Shown here one piece after another: positions 37,990 to 53,149 of a DNA stretch of 64,000 nt. Every line of letters starts with the position of its first letter. The first letter of the stretch is position 1. The stretch is from positions 1-64,000 of the forward strand of contig NC_037258.1 in assembly GCF_000002425.4 (NCBI RefSeq), in the 5' to 3' direction. This DNA is from Physcomitrium patens. Taxonomy: Eukaryota; Streptophyta; Bryopsida; Funariales; Funariaceae. Made by a program: the position numbers and the translations under genes. Below the pieces are notes generated by a model, which made no database searches, was not told where the DNA came from, and worked only from the letters and a program-made list of their open reading frames with translations.

Positions 37990-39511
37990 TCCCAGAGTGC
38001 AATTCCCTCTATAAAATGAGAGAATTGGCAGGCATGGTAGGTGAGGGTTACATAGTTTTCATATTATGGCCCAAGTTGGTTTTCTTGGGAGGTTTACACA
38101 ATGGCATCCTCCAATTCCAGCATCCACACATTTAAAGATGGGATTGCATTGGGGAGAGCTGCCATATGCACATTGGCTGAAGCTTATTTTGGAAAAGGAA
38201 GAAGAAAAAAGAAAGAGTTAAAAACAACGAAGAATTATGCACAGGCCTGCACTTCATGAATGCATTTAAGGAGAATTTGTTTGCACATGGATTCAAGGGC
38301 TGTTGAGAAACAGGACAAGCTATGAAGATAAAGCTTGCAAATAGGGACAGACTGTGGTGGTGCTTGTCCTTCTGTAGGTCATTTATCTCCTTTTCAGAGA
38401 GCAAGACAACAATTTCACTGACATGATCAGTAAATGACAACCACCAATGCGGATGATAACCATTTCCTTTTGTATTTTTCCAACTGACCTATCCAATACC
38501 ACCTCTTTACATGTGTTTGTGGGATAACTGCCATCCATCATGCAGCCTGGAATAATCAATAGGCTACAAAGGTTTTCCAACTCCATGATCTCAGGATCAT
38601 TAATTTTGTATTCATAGAAACATGAATCATCTAGATCACATTAGGACAACTTACCATTCGTTGAAACAAAATGTTGCACTGTTACTCAGTTGATCAGAAT
38701 GCCTTCTCGAATCACTGCAATCTTGCCAAAGCACTTTCAATGCTTTGTCTAATTGGAGGTGTTCAGTCATGGGACGAGCTAGATTGGTGATTGACCCAAG
38801 TGTGCAGCTCAGGCGAAAATTACAGCGAGAGATGCCATGATTCTTGAGCCACACGGCACCTACAAAGTCGAGAAAACTTTCTTCGAAATTTCACGGTACA
38901 AACCAAACCTTAAAAAGGACGAGGCTCACAGAAATCTGCAGAGTTGAGACAGAGCTGCATGCTGAAAACCTAGCAACCCATATTCGATGGATCAAATGTA
39001 ATTCTCAAAAGTTCAACTGGTTTGGTATTGAAGCTCTCACTGTGGCACATAAGTTAGGCAATGAGAGCTTCAATGCCAAACTTACTGTCCAAGCACAATA
39101 CCTCAAAGCAGCTCAAATTGAATGGCAATTTTGGCTGTGATGGTCTGTTTTCACACGTTGAAATGCAACAGACAACGACAACAACGCCTCCAGGATAAGA
39201 TTTCAGGTTAATCCTCGAAATTACGAAGTACAACAACAAGAGGGTGATCGGATATATTGATTGCTACTCAATCAGATGTACGCCGTAATCTGGAATAATG
39301 AGTATTAATCGGACCAAAATGTATGTGTTGAGACCATGCTCCACGACGTGCATGGAACTGAGCATGCTATGTTGTGAGGTTGTGAGGGCATGCAGGAAGG
39401 AGTCGATGGGTGAAACTCGAATTTCACCAAGCCTTCCCTCCACAGCCACGACTCAGTGGGAGGCCAAGGAGGTGAAGAGGGTAGGGAGGGGGGGACTTTT
39501 CTGTGCCCATG
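37441..39511. other. Intergenic sequence with a short hairpin
   Basis: Mixed composition, no supported coding exon. Contains AAT repeats near 37456-37484, a TA tract near 37960-37984, and the 62-nt inverted repeat listed separately. The final 100-200 bases are probably 3' UTR of the coiled-coil gene on the minus strand. Confidence 0.4.
39020..39081. ncRNA. Short perfect-looking hairpin, candidate small-RNA precursor
   Basis: Arms 39020-39042 and 39059-39081 are 23 nt each and complementary at 21 positions, around a 16-nt loop. Transcribed from the plus strand, the two non-Watson-Crick positions are one U-G wobble and one C-A mismatch. The arm length equals a small-RNA duplex. I could not extend the pairing beyond the arms, so the stem is shorter than most plant microRNA precursors, and no known microRNA was recognised. 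It could equally be a tiny inverted-repeat transposon remnant. Structure is seen; function is conjecture. Confidence 0.3.
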
Positions 39512-39910
39512 CTACTTGATGGCTTCTCTGAGCTTTTCGACCAGCAGTGCGTTATCCTCTTCCAGCCTTCCAGCTACGGTTTGTATCCGCTCGATGATGT
39601 CCTTCGCCTGGTGATCCAGTTGCTGCAATTCCACCTCGTTCTGGCCCTGGTCGGCTGTGTACTTGTCCACCAGGGATCGCAGGTGGCCTTGCAGGTTGTG
39701 GTATGCTGTCGTGGAGGCACTCAACCTCTCTCTCGAAGATTCAAGCTCTCGGCGTATGGTATCGTTCTCACATCGCAAATTGCGCACCTCTTTTTTTAAC
39801 TGGGCCATTTCTAAGTTCGCCGTTGCACCCATCGATCTGGGCTCTTCCTTCAACTCTTTCTTCGGCATCGATTGTACTGGAACTTCCGACTCGTCGTCCT
39901 CTTCCATCAT
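39512..39910 (-). CDS. Small intronless coiled-coil protein, function unknown
   Basis: A 132-residue frame from tandem ATG codons at 39910 to TAG at 39512. Residues 1-30 are acidic and basic-mixed and disordered in character, with an LKEE sequence that fits a SUMO consensus. About 33-62 and 74-131 are rich in Leu, Glu, Lys, Arg and Gln with heptad-like spacing and no prolines, so a long coiled coil or helical hairpin is likely. There is no signal peptide, membrane segment or catalytic motif. GC content and codon use are gene-like and differ from surrounding sequence. I do not recognise the family. It could be a complete small protein or the last exon of a longer gene, since ATG context is not decisive. 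Confidence 0.6.
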   Translation of the reverse strand: MMEEDDESEVPVQSMPKKELKEEPRSMGATANLEMAQLKKEVRNLRCENDTIRRELESSRERLSASTTAYHNLQGHLRSLVDKYTADQGQNEVELQQLDHQAKDIIERIQTVAGRLEEDNALLVEKLREAIK

Positions 39911-41764
39911 GTCTTGCTCAACTTATAGATGCAAAGTATCCCTCCCTCCAAACTGCCGTGTTCTAAAATTACTCTGGCCTCTGGTAAACTCAAGCCTCAA
40001 GCGACTCGTGATTTCACAACATTGGCATGTGGTTTATGAGACACTACGCACTTTTTAACTTGGTCACCCTTTCAGCAACTTCAATTGCAAAGCTGAAAGA
40101 ATTGCGTCTCGAAAAAATGCATTTGTGTCGCTTGAAACAACATTCGACATGAAACCTTTACACCGCTCTTCTACGATATGTACTGTGTGTAGAACTTGAT
40201 TGTGCCAGGATTGATCTCCTCGGGCCAGCCCCTCAGAAGCTTCACTCCAAACTCCGGGAATCCTTGCTTCGAGGTTACGAACCAATCAATATGGTCATCC
40301 TGAAGACCAGCAAACGTCTCACCTCCGTCCTGAAGTAGATTCGAGTTTATAGGTACGAATAGCCCAATACTCAGGGCGGTGAGGAACAGAGCTGATATGA
40401 GGGGGTGTCAACCTTTCACATTCTGAAACAGAGCAGGTACACTTTCAAGTGACTTGTTGAGTATTTCACCACCCCAAAAAAATTATGTCCAATTTCGAAC
40501 AACCTACAAGCCTATCGACAAAGAGATGAAATAAGATCACGACACACATCAACTGTGTAAACAGCGAGACTGCCAACTGAGGATACACCCAAGAAATAAA
40601 TTTACATTTCTAAGTTTCATCCGATGTGGTACAATACCGTATGAAAGAAAACAGTACAGTTTAGAACTTTCCACAATGATCATTCCTTAGCACTACTATC
40701 ATTCATTAGTTGTGTGTCAAAATTCTTCACGACTGGCTCGAATCATACGACCGAGACTACACAGATAACCCCTAATATGCCTAAGTGATTCATCTTATGA
40801 AACAAAGCACATGACTGCAGATGGTAGAAAGTGATTCCCACACAAGGGGTTCGACTCGACCTCAACCAAAATTTAACAATCTTCCTAAAGAATCTTCCTA
40901 AACCTGGGATGTAAGAGGCAAAACAGTGCTACGCCTTCCTTCAAGAAAGACTCATCTTCAGACTGACCTAGATAGGCTACACTTTCATCACTTAAGCTTC
41001 AGAATATCTCTTGGGCTCCAGTTCATCACACTCGGCGAAGCGCCCCACTAAAGGAACGAACATGAGACAGGAAGGAATTTAGCCAAATCGAACAAGTGAG
41101 CGGAGAATACGAGCTTGGCAGTTTGTGAGCATCCGAAACTGAATTCTTAGGATGGGCAAGACTCTTCTTCTAATCCACTTTCGATTGCCGAGTAAATCGA
41201 GACCAACTCTTTTAAAGTTAAATTAGAACAACCTGTTTCACACTGACAACTAAAGTCGATACCCACGGCACTAGCATAACACCCTCTTTGACATTAACAT
41301 AACTAACTGCTTGCACGGCAGTACGTAGTGTCGACAGTACACTAAATAGTTCCAACTGCTATTCAGTGATTCACAAAATGGACAAAGGGAATTCACCGCA
41401 GGCAGAAATTATTTTTGTGAAAATGGTGCATCTTCATTACTAATTGGAAGCCAGTGACTGCCCGTACAGGTGAAAGGCACAGTCTGTGATGAGTCCGTAG
41501 CCTGTATCCATAATGAAGACTCGCCTCTTTAAAATTTGTAGCACGTTTACATACCAACGTACGTATCCTTAATATTCCTACCTCAAAAACCATTTTGAGA
41601 AGCAGTGATCATCCCTAGCTATTTTTGACCCCACTTCTTTCCTAGTGTTCAAAGATAGGAATCTACCGCAGGCTGATTTCGGTGTGTTCAGTATGAATTT
41701 CTGCCCTCTTTGCATAAACGTGTAAAGGCTTCCCATGTTAGCCGCGTGCAGACTGCTTCAATCC
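39911..41764. other. Spacer between the coiled-coil gene and GapCp
   Basis: Contains the minus-strand promoter and leader of the coiled-coil gene and, next to 41765, the 3' UTR of GapCp. A non-ATG frame at 40064-40285 (minus) has no domain. No other exon is supported. Confidence 0.4.
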
Positions 41765-44408
<2,644 letters not shown>

Positions 44409-44429
44409 CGTAGTCTCTGTTAATCAGCT

Positions 44430-44751
44430 CTGAGAGTCCAACACCCAGAAAACCACAATCTCAGACGTCGATAAAAACCAATATTATACTTCCACCATGA
44501 GATATTCCCCGTTGAGCGAACTCAAACTATAGAGACCAATGTCGCAACATGCACTTGCACGATCTAAAACCACAAGCCCTTAACCCACGCTGAAAAAACC
44601 AAGCCGCCTACTTAGCTTAAAGCATTGATGTACACGACAATTCTAAAAATAAAAAAATAATAAAAAAAAACGCAAAGCCACTGGTCGACTGCAAAAAAGA
44701 AGAAATGCTGTGAAGCTTGAGAAACCCAGGTCCCATAGATCGAGCACTTAC
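44430..44751 (-). other. Candidate intron in the GapCp 5' UTR
   Basis: On the minus strand a strong donor (CAGTGTAAGTGC at 44751) and a pyrimidine-led acceptor (GGACTCTCAG ending at 44430) bracket 322 nt just before the GapCp ATG at 44408. If used, transcription starts upstream of 44752. No protein product is implied. Splice-site match only. Confidence 0.4.
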
Positions 44752-46023
44752 ACTGATCAAGCGATCGGTTGGAGGGAAGACCAACACCGCGATCAACAAA
44801 AGAGACTAAGAGACGGCTGCGACGGAAAACACAATGGCATCAGTGGAAACCGCAGCAAACTTGAACCCCCTGATGATCGCCAAAGAAAGCATTTGGATGA
44901 ATGAACCTGCTTCTCCTTCTTCTTCCCTCTCGCCGGCATGGAACCAACCCTCGAGTGGGTTGAAGCGCCAGTCAGCCAGCCAGGGCTTCGTCTTCTTCGT
45001 CCGATCTGAGCATCTCTTCCTTCCGACACCCCGCTTGCTTTTCTCCTTCTCTCCAGCCGCCAAGTATAGCTCCACCGTGTACCGGTCTAGGTATGAGCCC
45101 CGCTACCACCAACCCAGTCTCGCTTTGCGACCTTGCGTGTGATTGGGAAGGTAGGAGAGGGAGGGAAGAGCGATTGTAGGGTTTGAGGACAATCGGGAAT
45201 CTTCGGGATGGCAGCGGAAACGGGGGGGTAGATATGACATAAAAAGGGTGTGGAGACAGGCATTACATGTCTGTGCTGTGCGTGGGATAAGTATGAATGG
45301 TGACTACACAATGAAGGTGTTTAGTTAATCGACATTCAACAGTTCCTCTCGTTGTCCTGTAGCTCGTGGCTTCGTTACGCCGCATTGGAACCAGAGCTTA
45401 GAAGTTGCACTGCATTGGAGTCGGGGTCCGTTTCGAAGAGCCAAAGAGCAATCCCCTCCGGGGGTCATCCTACGTGGCGTGTCACTGAAATACTGAGCTA
45501 TTTTATTGATTGTGGTCCCTTTGCTATGGTTGGAATGCACGACCTCCGGTGGCGAGAATGTGTCCTTGGCAGGGTCACATGGTTCGGGCTTCTTCATGGT
45601 TAACAAATCTGAGAAAATGAAATTAACTGATCCTCAGTTCTGCAATTGATGCTTTTTCTATATTCCAGCGCATTTCCACTGCTGCAATTTCTGATAGGTT
45701 GTTTTGCGTGTGATGGAGTAATGGCTCTATGAAGTATCATGAAATCGTTGCATGATTAGGATTCGTGTTCGAGGCAAATGGTTTGGTGGATGCACAATGT
45801 CCAAAAGATCTGATTGAATCTCCATTTTACGTAATACGTGATTTAGTTTTAAATTCTGCCAGATCGAACTCTTCATCACTATCGTGTGATATCATTTCAT
45901 ATTATAGTCATCGCACTGCTGTAATAGCATTTCACATCAAGCCATGTGAATAGTTAAGGGATCTCGGGCTTAAATTTTTTGGAATAATCTCGAATACTTA
46001 TTTTCAACTTTTGTTGGTAGGCA

Positions 46024-46061
<38 letters not shown>

Positions 46062-46083
46062 GTGTATATATATGTATATGTGT

Positions 46084-46114
<31 letters not shown>

Positions 46115-46149
46115 GATGTAAGTTTAAAACCTATAGATTAATCGTGTTT
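44752..46149. other. GapCp promoter/leader and 3' flank of the chitinase gene
   Basis: 44752-45140 is high-GC and could be the GapCp leader on the minus strand. A plus-strand 102-codon frame (44834-45142) starts with a good-context ATG but has no domain, and no downstream exon was found. 45325-45606 has similar frames on both strands with no domain. The last 120 bases hold a compound CA/TA microsatellite. Confidence 0.4.
46024..46114. repeat. Compound CA/TA/TATG microsatellite
   Basis: CA units followed by TA and TATG-interrupted TA units, ending about 35 bp from the chitinase stop codon, so it probably lies in that gene's 3' UTR. Confidence 0.9.
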
Positions 46150-47226
46150 CTAGAGGATTGCGGCAACAGAGGTCTCCATCGCGAAATTATTATTCTGCTG
46201 TTTGGAAATGTCGGCATTCCAAAGGTATACTCCTGCAATGCTGTTGGTTGTTTTGATGTCTTGGACGCAATTGATGAACGTTTGGCCAGTAATGGTGTTG
46301 GGATCCCCCGCCACTTGAGTGCTAAGCCCCACTATGTTGGAGGGGAAATTCTGAATCACTTGCGCGTACCTTGCCTTGTACTTTGCACATGTGTCGAGGC
46401 CTTCGCCGTAGAACTGGTAATTCACAGTGTCGATGTAGCTGCTGTAGGCGTTGTAGAGGGCCGTGTACCTGGCCAGCTGATCATAGCCGGGGGCCACGCT
46501 TACAAACTTGATCACGCCATTGTTCTTCAAAGTCGTGATCAATCCTCCGATGAGAGACTGAAATGTAGAACCCGTGCCCGTGGGAAACCGTTCGAGGTCA
46601 ATATCGATCCCATCGGCGCCGTATGTGTTGACAATCGTCGTAATGGATGAGACAGCGTTTTGAAGCCATCTGGTTGTATTAGCAGGATCGTACCAGTTCA
46701 CATTGTAGACGCCACTGTTCGTGTAGAGCTGAGATCCTCCTATGGCTATGACAATCCTGCCGTTGTTGTGAGCTTGCCTCCACGATTTCGCCGCAGCCGG
46801 TGTCAGATTCCCGGCCGCGTTGTTCCAATAAACTGAATGAACTCCATTTTGCGTGGCTCCAGTTGAGCTCATATCGATGGCGAATGATAAGCCCAGCACC
46901 CAAACCACGTCAGTGTTAGTGACGGGTATATCGTTGTAAGTTATGGCCACTCCGTTAGATCCAAGGTAATCGAACAGCATCCTCCCGGGATAAAGCCCCT
47001 TCGGCGCTGCATACGAGCACTGGGTCTGGCAACCTGAGTCACAGTAAGCGCTCGTTTGCCCGCAATACCCATATTGGCTGCAACACAAGTTGTTCTGGCA
47101 CTTTGCACCGCCTGCTTGGGAACCACAAGTCTGCGCAGAAACTACCTCAGAGAATGCGAAAAAAACCAGAACCACGAGTGGCACTACCACCTTCAGCGGT
47201 CGTCGATCCCCACTGTAATTCGTCAT
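46150..47226 (-). CDS. Secreted chitinase: hevein (CBM18) domain fused to a GH18 catalytic domain, intronless
   Basis: Predicted endochitinase. ATG 47226 is the first true start; the frame extends five codons further only through a TTG. The product is 358 residues. A signal peptide covers about 1-31 ([13 protein letters not shown] core, cleavage near VSA). Residues 33-70 form a chitin-binding hevein domain with eight cysteines ([20 protein letters not shown] and on to CDSGCQTQC). GH18 runs from about 80 to the end: LSFAIDM near 113, and [10 protein letters not shown] with the DxxDxDxE signature ending in catalytic Glu212. Tyr/Phe-rich VNYQFYGEG and the C-terminal GVYLWNAD strand complete the barrel. 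The catalytic part resembles the tulip-bulb class IIIb chitinase and narbonin group. Plant hevein domains are usually attached to GH19, so the pairing is unusual. Defence or wall role is inferred. Confidence 0.93.
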   Translation of the reverse strand: MTNYSGDRRPLKVVVPLVVLVFFAFSEVVSAQTCGSQAGGAKCQNNLCCSQYGYCGQTSAYCDSGCQTQCSYAAPKGLYPGRMLFDYLGSNGVAITYNDIPVTNTDVVWVLGLSFAIDMSSTGATQNGVHSVYWNNAAGNLTPAAAKSWRQAHNNGRIVIAIGGSQLYTNSGVYNVNWYDPANTTRWLQNAVSSITTIVNTYGADGIDIDLERFPTGTGSTFQSLIGGLITTLKNNGVIKFVSVAPGYDQLARYTALYNAYSSYIDTVNYQFYGEGLDTCAKYKARYAQVIQNFPSNIVGLSTQVAGDPNTITGQTFINCVQDIKTTNSIAGVYLWNADISKQQNNNFAMETSVAAIL

Positions 47227-48000
47227 AGCAGAAGAACCCAATTGGACTGTCCTCAGCTGAAGGTCCAGAAGACACTCAACGAAGACTTGAGCTGCAATTC
47301 ACAGAGCCAATGTGATCACTGTCCGATTGATTGTAAGAGAATGAGAACATAGACGCAACAACTTATACTGCCCCTGCGTCCTACTTGACTTCGCAAGCAT
47401 TTCCACTTGTCACCCACATATCTTCTTTCGTGACAAGGAAGTCAAGCTAGTTGCAATTGACCTCCTCCTCCTCGTCGCATCTCATGAGGTGGGGGATTTT
47501 CACTTGTAAAGAAACGTATGATATATGATATTTGTGTGACATATGATATTTGTTGCCAAAGGTTTGGACTAAGATCGTTCGTACCTGGATTACAAATCTT
47601 CCCTGTAGCTTTCCACCCTTGTACAACGAATTCAAAGACAAGATATATTCTTGCACGTTTGTTACACGTTCGTTACAAATTAGTGATACACTTTTGTGCA
47701 AGTGACACTCCTTGTAACTCCCTTGGACTGATGGTAATCAGACAGATTGAATAAGTGGACAGGAAGAGTGCGACAAGGTGTGATGAAATGCTAGATAAGA
47801 GTTGCTTTACAGTAACTGCAGCCGAGAGTTGTAAAAACATGAAAGAGTCCGAAAAGACTTCATGCTTGAAGATATCAAACTGACTTTTGTCGCGGTCTCA
47901 TAATTTACAGTTTGACTTGAGGAAATTGAAACTGTTCTTTTGGCCTGGCAAGTCACATTTTAGAAGTTAAAGATGATATTGAAGTGGTACACGGAAATTA
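47227..48000. other. Upstream region of the chitinase gene
   Basis: Minus-strand promoter and leader of the chitinase should lie here. Two opposite short frames near 47447-47754 have no domain. No clear TATA box was chosen. Confidence 0.4.
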
Positions 48001-48866
48001 TTCACATTAATGGAATATAAAATCATTCTTTTAAAAAGGTAAAAAAATTATTATGTAAGTGTGTGTATGTATATATATATATATATATATATAAGTTGGT
48101 ATTTTTCTTTAAATTTCTTTATTAGCTAAAGTGTTGTTATATAAGGTAAAAATGTGTAACAATTCAAAATGATCATACACTATATGAAAAAGAAGTGACG
48201 TGATGTGATCCTAAAAAAGTACTTGTTCTAGAAACCAAAGATTGTGGTCATATCCATTCTACAAATGATGTGTCTCACTCCTTGTTAAATGACTTTCTTT
48301 CAATCTCTCTTTCCATCTTATTTGGTCCTTGATCAACCTTCTTTTGCTTTATTGTCCTTGCTACTCTATGTACCAACAAAGCTCAAAAGCAAGTTGTTGT
48401 TGGAGTTTGACATAGCTAAAACACATCAAGCAGCATCATGCTCTCAAACAATGTAAACCTCTTGCACAAGTCAAGAAGCAAAAGCACAATTTTAACATCT
48501 TAAAATACATATACATACATATACATACATATACATATGTCTATTCATTTTTATAAGATATGATTTTTCAAAAAATTATGAATAATTCTTTTAATGTTGA
48601 TTTGATGAATTAAAAATATTTTTTAAATTTATAATTAAACATAAGTGTATTTAATTTTAAGTATGTAAATTAATAAAATAAAATATATATTAAATTTATT
48701 TTATTATTTATTTTATTTAAATTTTTAGATTTTAGTATTGATAATATAATAATTTTAATAATACTAATAGTACAAATTTTGAAATTAATCAAAATTTGAT
48801 TTGAATTTTAATCATGTGTATGGATTGTCTTTAAATAAATTGATGTACTTCTAGAATTTTTATGTT

Positions 48867-48912
<46 letters not shown>

Positions 48913-49990
48913 CTTAGAAAAAATTTAAATTTTAACATGGTGTTTTTATTAGTAAATTTATACTCATAATATTTAATTTTTAAAGTATTAAACTATAAAA
49001 AGATGTAAATATAAGGTGTTTTATAAATTACTTTTAAAAATATAAATATATGTTTTTTTACATAAAAAACATCTGTAGTGTTTCAAATTTTGTAATATTT
49101 TTTAATATTTATTTTTTTAGTAGTACATTGATTTATGTGAATTTGAACTGTTTATTTTTTATTGTTGAGTAGGTAGTTGTTTATGTTAGATAAATTGTGG
49201 AAATATGGTGAGTGGGCAAAGCAAACAGTTCGCCAAATGACCAAATTGTTTTTTGGATAAATGTCTATAGTAACATTTATCCTTGTACTTCTATTCTTTA
49301 CACTATTCTTCAAAAGAGTAAAAATATATGCATCAAAATAAAATCAATATATTCCAATATTATAGCACCATAGCATGGTAAATTATTATCATATTATCAT
49401 GCATGATAACTTTTCATGTTGTATTTGAATAAATGTGTTAAGTAATTCTTAAACATCAAATTGTTACAAATATTGAGATCTAGGAGTCACAAGTTTAAGT
49501 GTTTGATTTAGATAAAAGATTTTTTAAAATAAATTAGAAATGATATCTTCTAATTACATCCTATTTAATCTAGTTGTATTATTCTTTTTCATTTTAATTC
49601 TTAATATTATTACAAGTATTTATATCCGATCAAATTTTTATAAAAACGTTTTATTATTATTAAATCATTTGAGTACACTGTGTGTGTGTGTGTGTTTTTT
49701 TCTTTCTTTCTTTCTTTTTTTTCTTTTTCCGAAATCAAAATTGTGCGATTTGCTAAAACAATATTTGTAATAATAGACGCACAATATTGTGTAACTAAAC
49801 AAAGTTTTACTATAATTTTCTTGCAAAAAACTTTATGGTGTGACTGGTGTCAACACCAAGTAAAAACTCCTGCACAATTTTTAATTCTTTTTGTGCATGT
49901 ATTCTAGTCTTTTGTTTTTTTCTAAACATTGTGTTCTGAATTAAAGGCATTGTAAATGTTTATCAGTGTATTTTCTTTTATAGCTTTTAA

Positions 49991-50023
<33 letters not shown>

Positions 50024-50612
50024 ATCATTAGTGGAAACTTGTGCCATTGGGCAGAAAAAATATTATGCCACAAAGTAAGGCAATATATGTGAAATGACTA
50101 CATACATTTTTATATTTTGTGAGAGGGCAACATTCTGAAAAATATTTGACACAAAATAAGACAACATACAATGACAAAGGGCAACATACAATAACCCAAC
50201 TGTTGCTTTGAGTGCAATACATGAAAGGAAAACATAATTTTTTACATCGTGAAGAGGCATATGTTTTTAATGGTTTCTTATTTATTCATATCTTGTGTAC
50301 AGTTAAGAAATGAATCATGAGTGGTGTTTCAGAAGTCTGAAAATACAGATTCCATATTATGTAGCAAATGTTTTTTCATTTAACAATATACATACATACA
50401 TACATACAAACAGTGTTCTGATGCTATAGAAAGATAATGAAAGCATGTGAAACCTTTTAAAGATGTACATATCTTCTTTCATTTGATCATATTCCAAGTT
50501 TTTAAGATCATTCTTTTCACTGTAAGTATTTGAAACACCTGCATAGTTATTTGTTTTTAGGTCAACTGCATCCTAGCTGTGATTGTCTTCCAATTACAGC
50601 TAAATAGAAAGG

Positions 50613-50651
<39 letters not shown>

Positions 50652-51870
50652 TGCACAAGTTGATGTTGATTTGAAGATAATTATGCACTTTAAAACAATG
50701 GTATTCTACATTCTCACACCTCTATTGTATTGTCATAATTTATTTCAATGTTTTGTTGATTGTAATGTTACTAAAAAGAAGGCATGTAGAGAATTGAAAA
50801 ATATTTTATTTCATTTCAATTATAATCTGAAATTTAATGATATATTCATTACAACAAGATCATACTATTAAAAATACAAACAATTGTCATAGTGACGATA
50901 CAAGTGTTATTGATTGAAGCAAAGATACACTTTATTTTAAAATTTGAAATTTGAAAGCACCTGTAACACACTTAAAAATACAAATACAAATCAAAATTTA
51001 AAGTACAAATAATTTAAAACATACATCAATTTTTGAATAGTGTTATAGGCACACAATTTCTCCTTCTTTTTGCCACCCAAACCATTGCTATTTGCTTTTC
51101 AACATTGTTCTCCATTATTCTCCCTCGTCACCACTCCAAACTTCTTGTATTGTTCTTACTACTGTTTTTTTATTCCAAATTTTAAATTTTCTTCTCTGTT
51201 GTTATTGCACTTTGATTCTTTTTGCTTCTCGCATAATTGTTCCTTTCTTATGTTGTTTCAATCATTAAGTCCATATTCTTTGAAAAGTTGTTTTAAAAAT
51301 CTTTTATAATATTATACCTTATTCCCTTCTTTGAATTGTACTTCATCCAAAATTTTGGATTCTTACACCAATGCACTGAATGTAAATTTAATTCTTATAG
51401 TTGTCTTTATCTAGCTTGATGAAAATTGATGTTAATAGTAATATCTTCAAATTATTTGCATTTGTGCTAACTTAGTTTTTATTCTAATCTAAATTTTAGC
51501 TTTTGATTCCTATGGACTTTGATATGCAATTTGGTTGTTGTTTCTTCTTTTTCTCTTTGTTCTCCATTTTCTTGTTCAAATTTACTACCAATACCAACTT
51601 ATTTGAGGGACAAAATGAACAATGAAGTTGGATATATTGTTATTGCATTTACAAGGCCATTTTGTGTAAATAAAGATTATCATCTACAATTAGCTATGAT
51701 GGCAATACACACATAATTAGAGATGAATGCTAGCAAGTTGTTGCTACTAAATAATACACAACCAAGTCAATGTTATAGTAGCTAAATTATAAAAAACTTG
51801 TGGCAAATATTGAAGAAGGAGTTATCAATCTTTATTATTAGATTAGATGTGGTTGGAAGATTTTCTACAA
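48001..51870. other. Long AT-rich gene-free block
   Basis: Abrupt switch to AT-rich DNA at about 48.0 kb. Holds several TA microsatellites (near 48069-48093, 48872-48911, 49991-50016, 50616-50642), a GT tract (49679-49694) and CATA repeats near 50390-50408. No retroelement protein motif or supported exon was seen on either strand. Confidence 0.5.
48872..48911. repeat. AT microsatellite
   Basis: About 20 AT units in the AT-rich block. Confidence 0.95.
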
Positions 51871-51879
51871 GAAAGACAA

Positions 51880-53148
51880 ATCCAATCTTCTAAAGAAAGA
51901 TTTGAAGGAAGTTCTATTAAACATATTATATGCTATCTACGTTGATAGTAATTATACAATAGCATGGTAGGAGGCTCTTTCTTCTCACCACACATAAAAT
52001 AAAGAAGGCCCTTTGGAACAACTACAAGTTTATGATATATATAATTATTTAGGAAGATGACATAGAATACAATTCTTTAAATGTTCATGACACTCATATC
52101 TATTCTTGTTTTTAAGCAATAAAATATTCTTAGAAAACATATTCTTTTCATAAAGAATTGTACACCTTGTCTTAACATTAAGTATTGTAGGCACTTCACA
52201 TTGCAAATACACATGATATTTTTTGGAAAATCTTTACAATTGAGGTTGATAAGTTTTGTTGCAAATATAAATATATTATAAAGTATGACAATGTTGAGTA
52301 ATACATAATTTTTTCATAGCCATGGACATGGTTTTTTTAGAAACTTTATTTGATTATATACACATTGAATTTAAATATCAAGGTCATCTAAATTCACAAT
52401 TAAAGTCAATATCTTATACATTGAATTTAGAAGAATTAGTTCTCTTCCATTCAATAACTGATAAAGACTATAAAATACCAAAGATTCTTACCTACTAAGA
52501 TGGTGTCCAATTGTAATCTATGACAATATTAAGTTTCAATCTTAATGATTGTCTTAAAAAAATCTATAATTTTATAAATCACTCTTAATAGTATAAAAAA
52601 ATTCATTCAACTAAATAATCTTTCTTAAGATTATTTCTAGAGGTAGTGTAATAATCTATCAAAACCTTAATATTCAAAGCTTCAAAAGCCCCAATAAACT
52701 ACTTCTTTTGATTTATTAATACTTTAGCTAGTATTCTAAAATATGTAAATATTTAATTAAGAAAAACCATAGCTATTAACTCTAAAGAATTTTGTTGCAA
52801 AGCTACAAGTTTAATCCTCTTGTTAAAATGCTCTACTATCACCACTACATATTTAATTCAACTAGGGTGACAACAAGTAGCCCAACAAAATCTAAAGACT
52901 AATTACAGCTCAAATCTATAATAAATGATGGCCTAAATTGAGGTAATAAAGTGTTAAAACTAAACTTGATTTTATATTGGAAAACATATATGACGACTTA
53001 TTGATACATATCAATCTATTAATATTAATATTGGTTACACAATATAGAACAATTCCTATGCACTCTAAAATATCTAAGTTCTTCTTATATCTGCTACATT
53101 GAAGAAATTCTCTGATTTGGTCTTAGAACTATATATCTACTTCTATCA
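51880..53148 (-). mobile_element. Left arm of gypsy copy B (minus strand)
   Basis: Collinear with copy A 22670-23950. Shared landmarks include AAGTATTGTAGGCAC..CACATTGCAAATA, and the integrase-core region (around 52680-52900) that corresponds to 23500-23710 in copy A. The match stops at about 53148, where plus-strand chromovirus sequence starts. No intact frame remains. Confidence 0.7.
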
Positions 53149-53149
53149 T

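Noticed and set aside
40064-40285. 73-codon minus-strand frame upstream of the coiled-coil gene
   Set aside because: Opens with TTG, not ATG, and has no domain. I considered it as an upstream exon but found no donor/acceptor pair that joins it.
40845-40870. GGTTCGACTCG, similar to a tRNA B box
   Set aside because: No matching A box at the right distance and no foldable acceptor stem around it.
44834-45142. Plus-strand 102-codon frame starting ATGGCATCAG
   Set aside because: Good start context and a donor-like GTATGAG near 45093, but no second exon or domain was found, and it is antisense to the likely GapCp leader.
45325-45606. 93-codon minus-strand frame
   Set aside because: Matched by an 83-codon frame on the other strand; no domain, and it sits in the GapCp upstream region.
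46060-46650. 196-codon plus-strand frame opposite the chitinase
   Set aside because: Shadow frame: starts in the microsatellite and runs antisense to the GH18 coding sequence, with no domain of its own.
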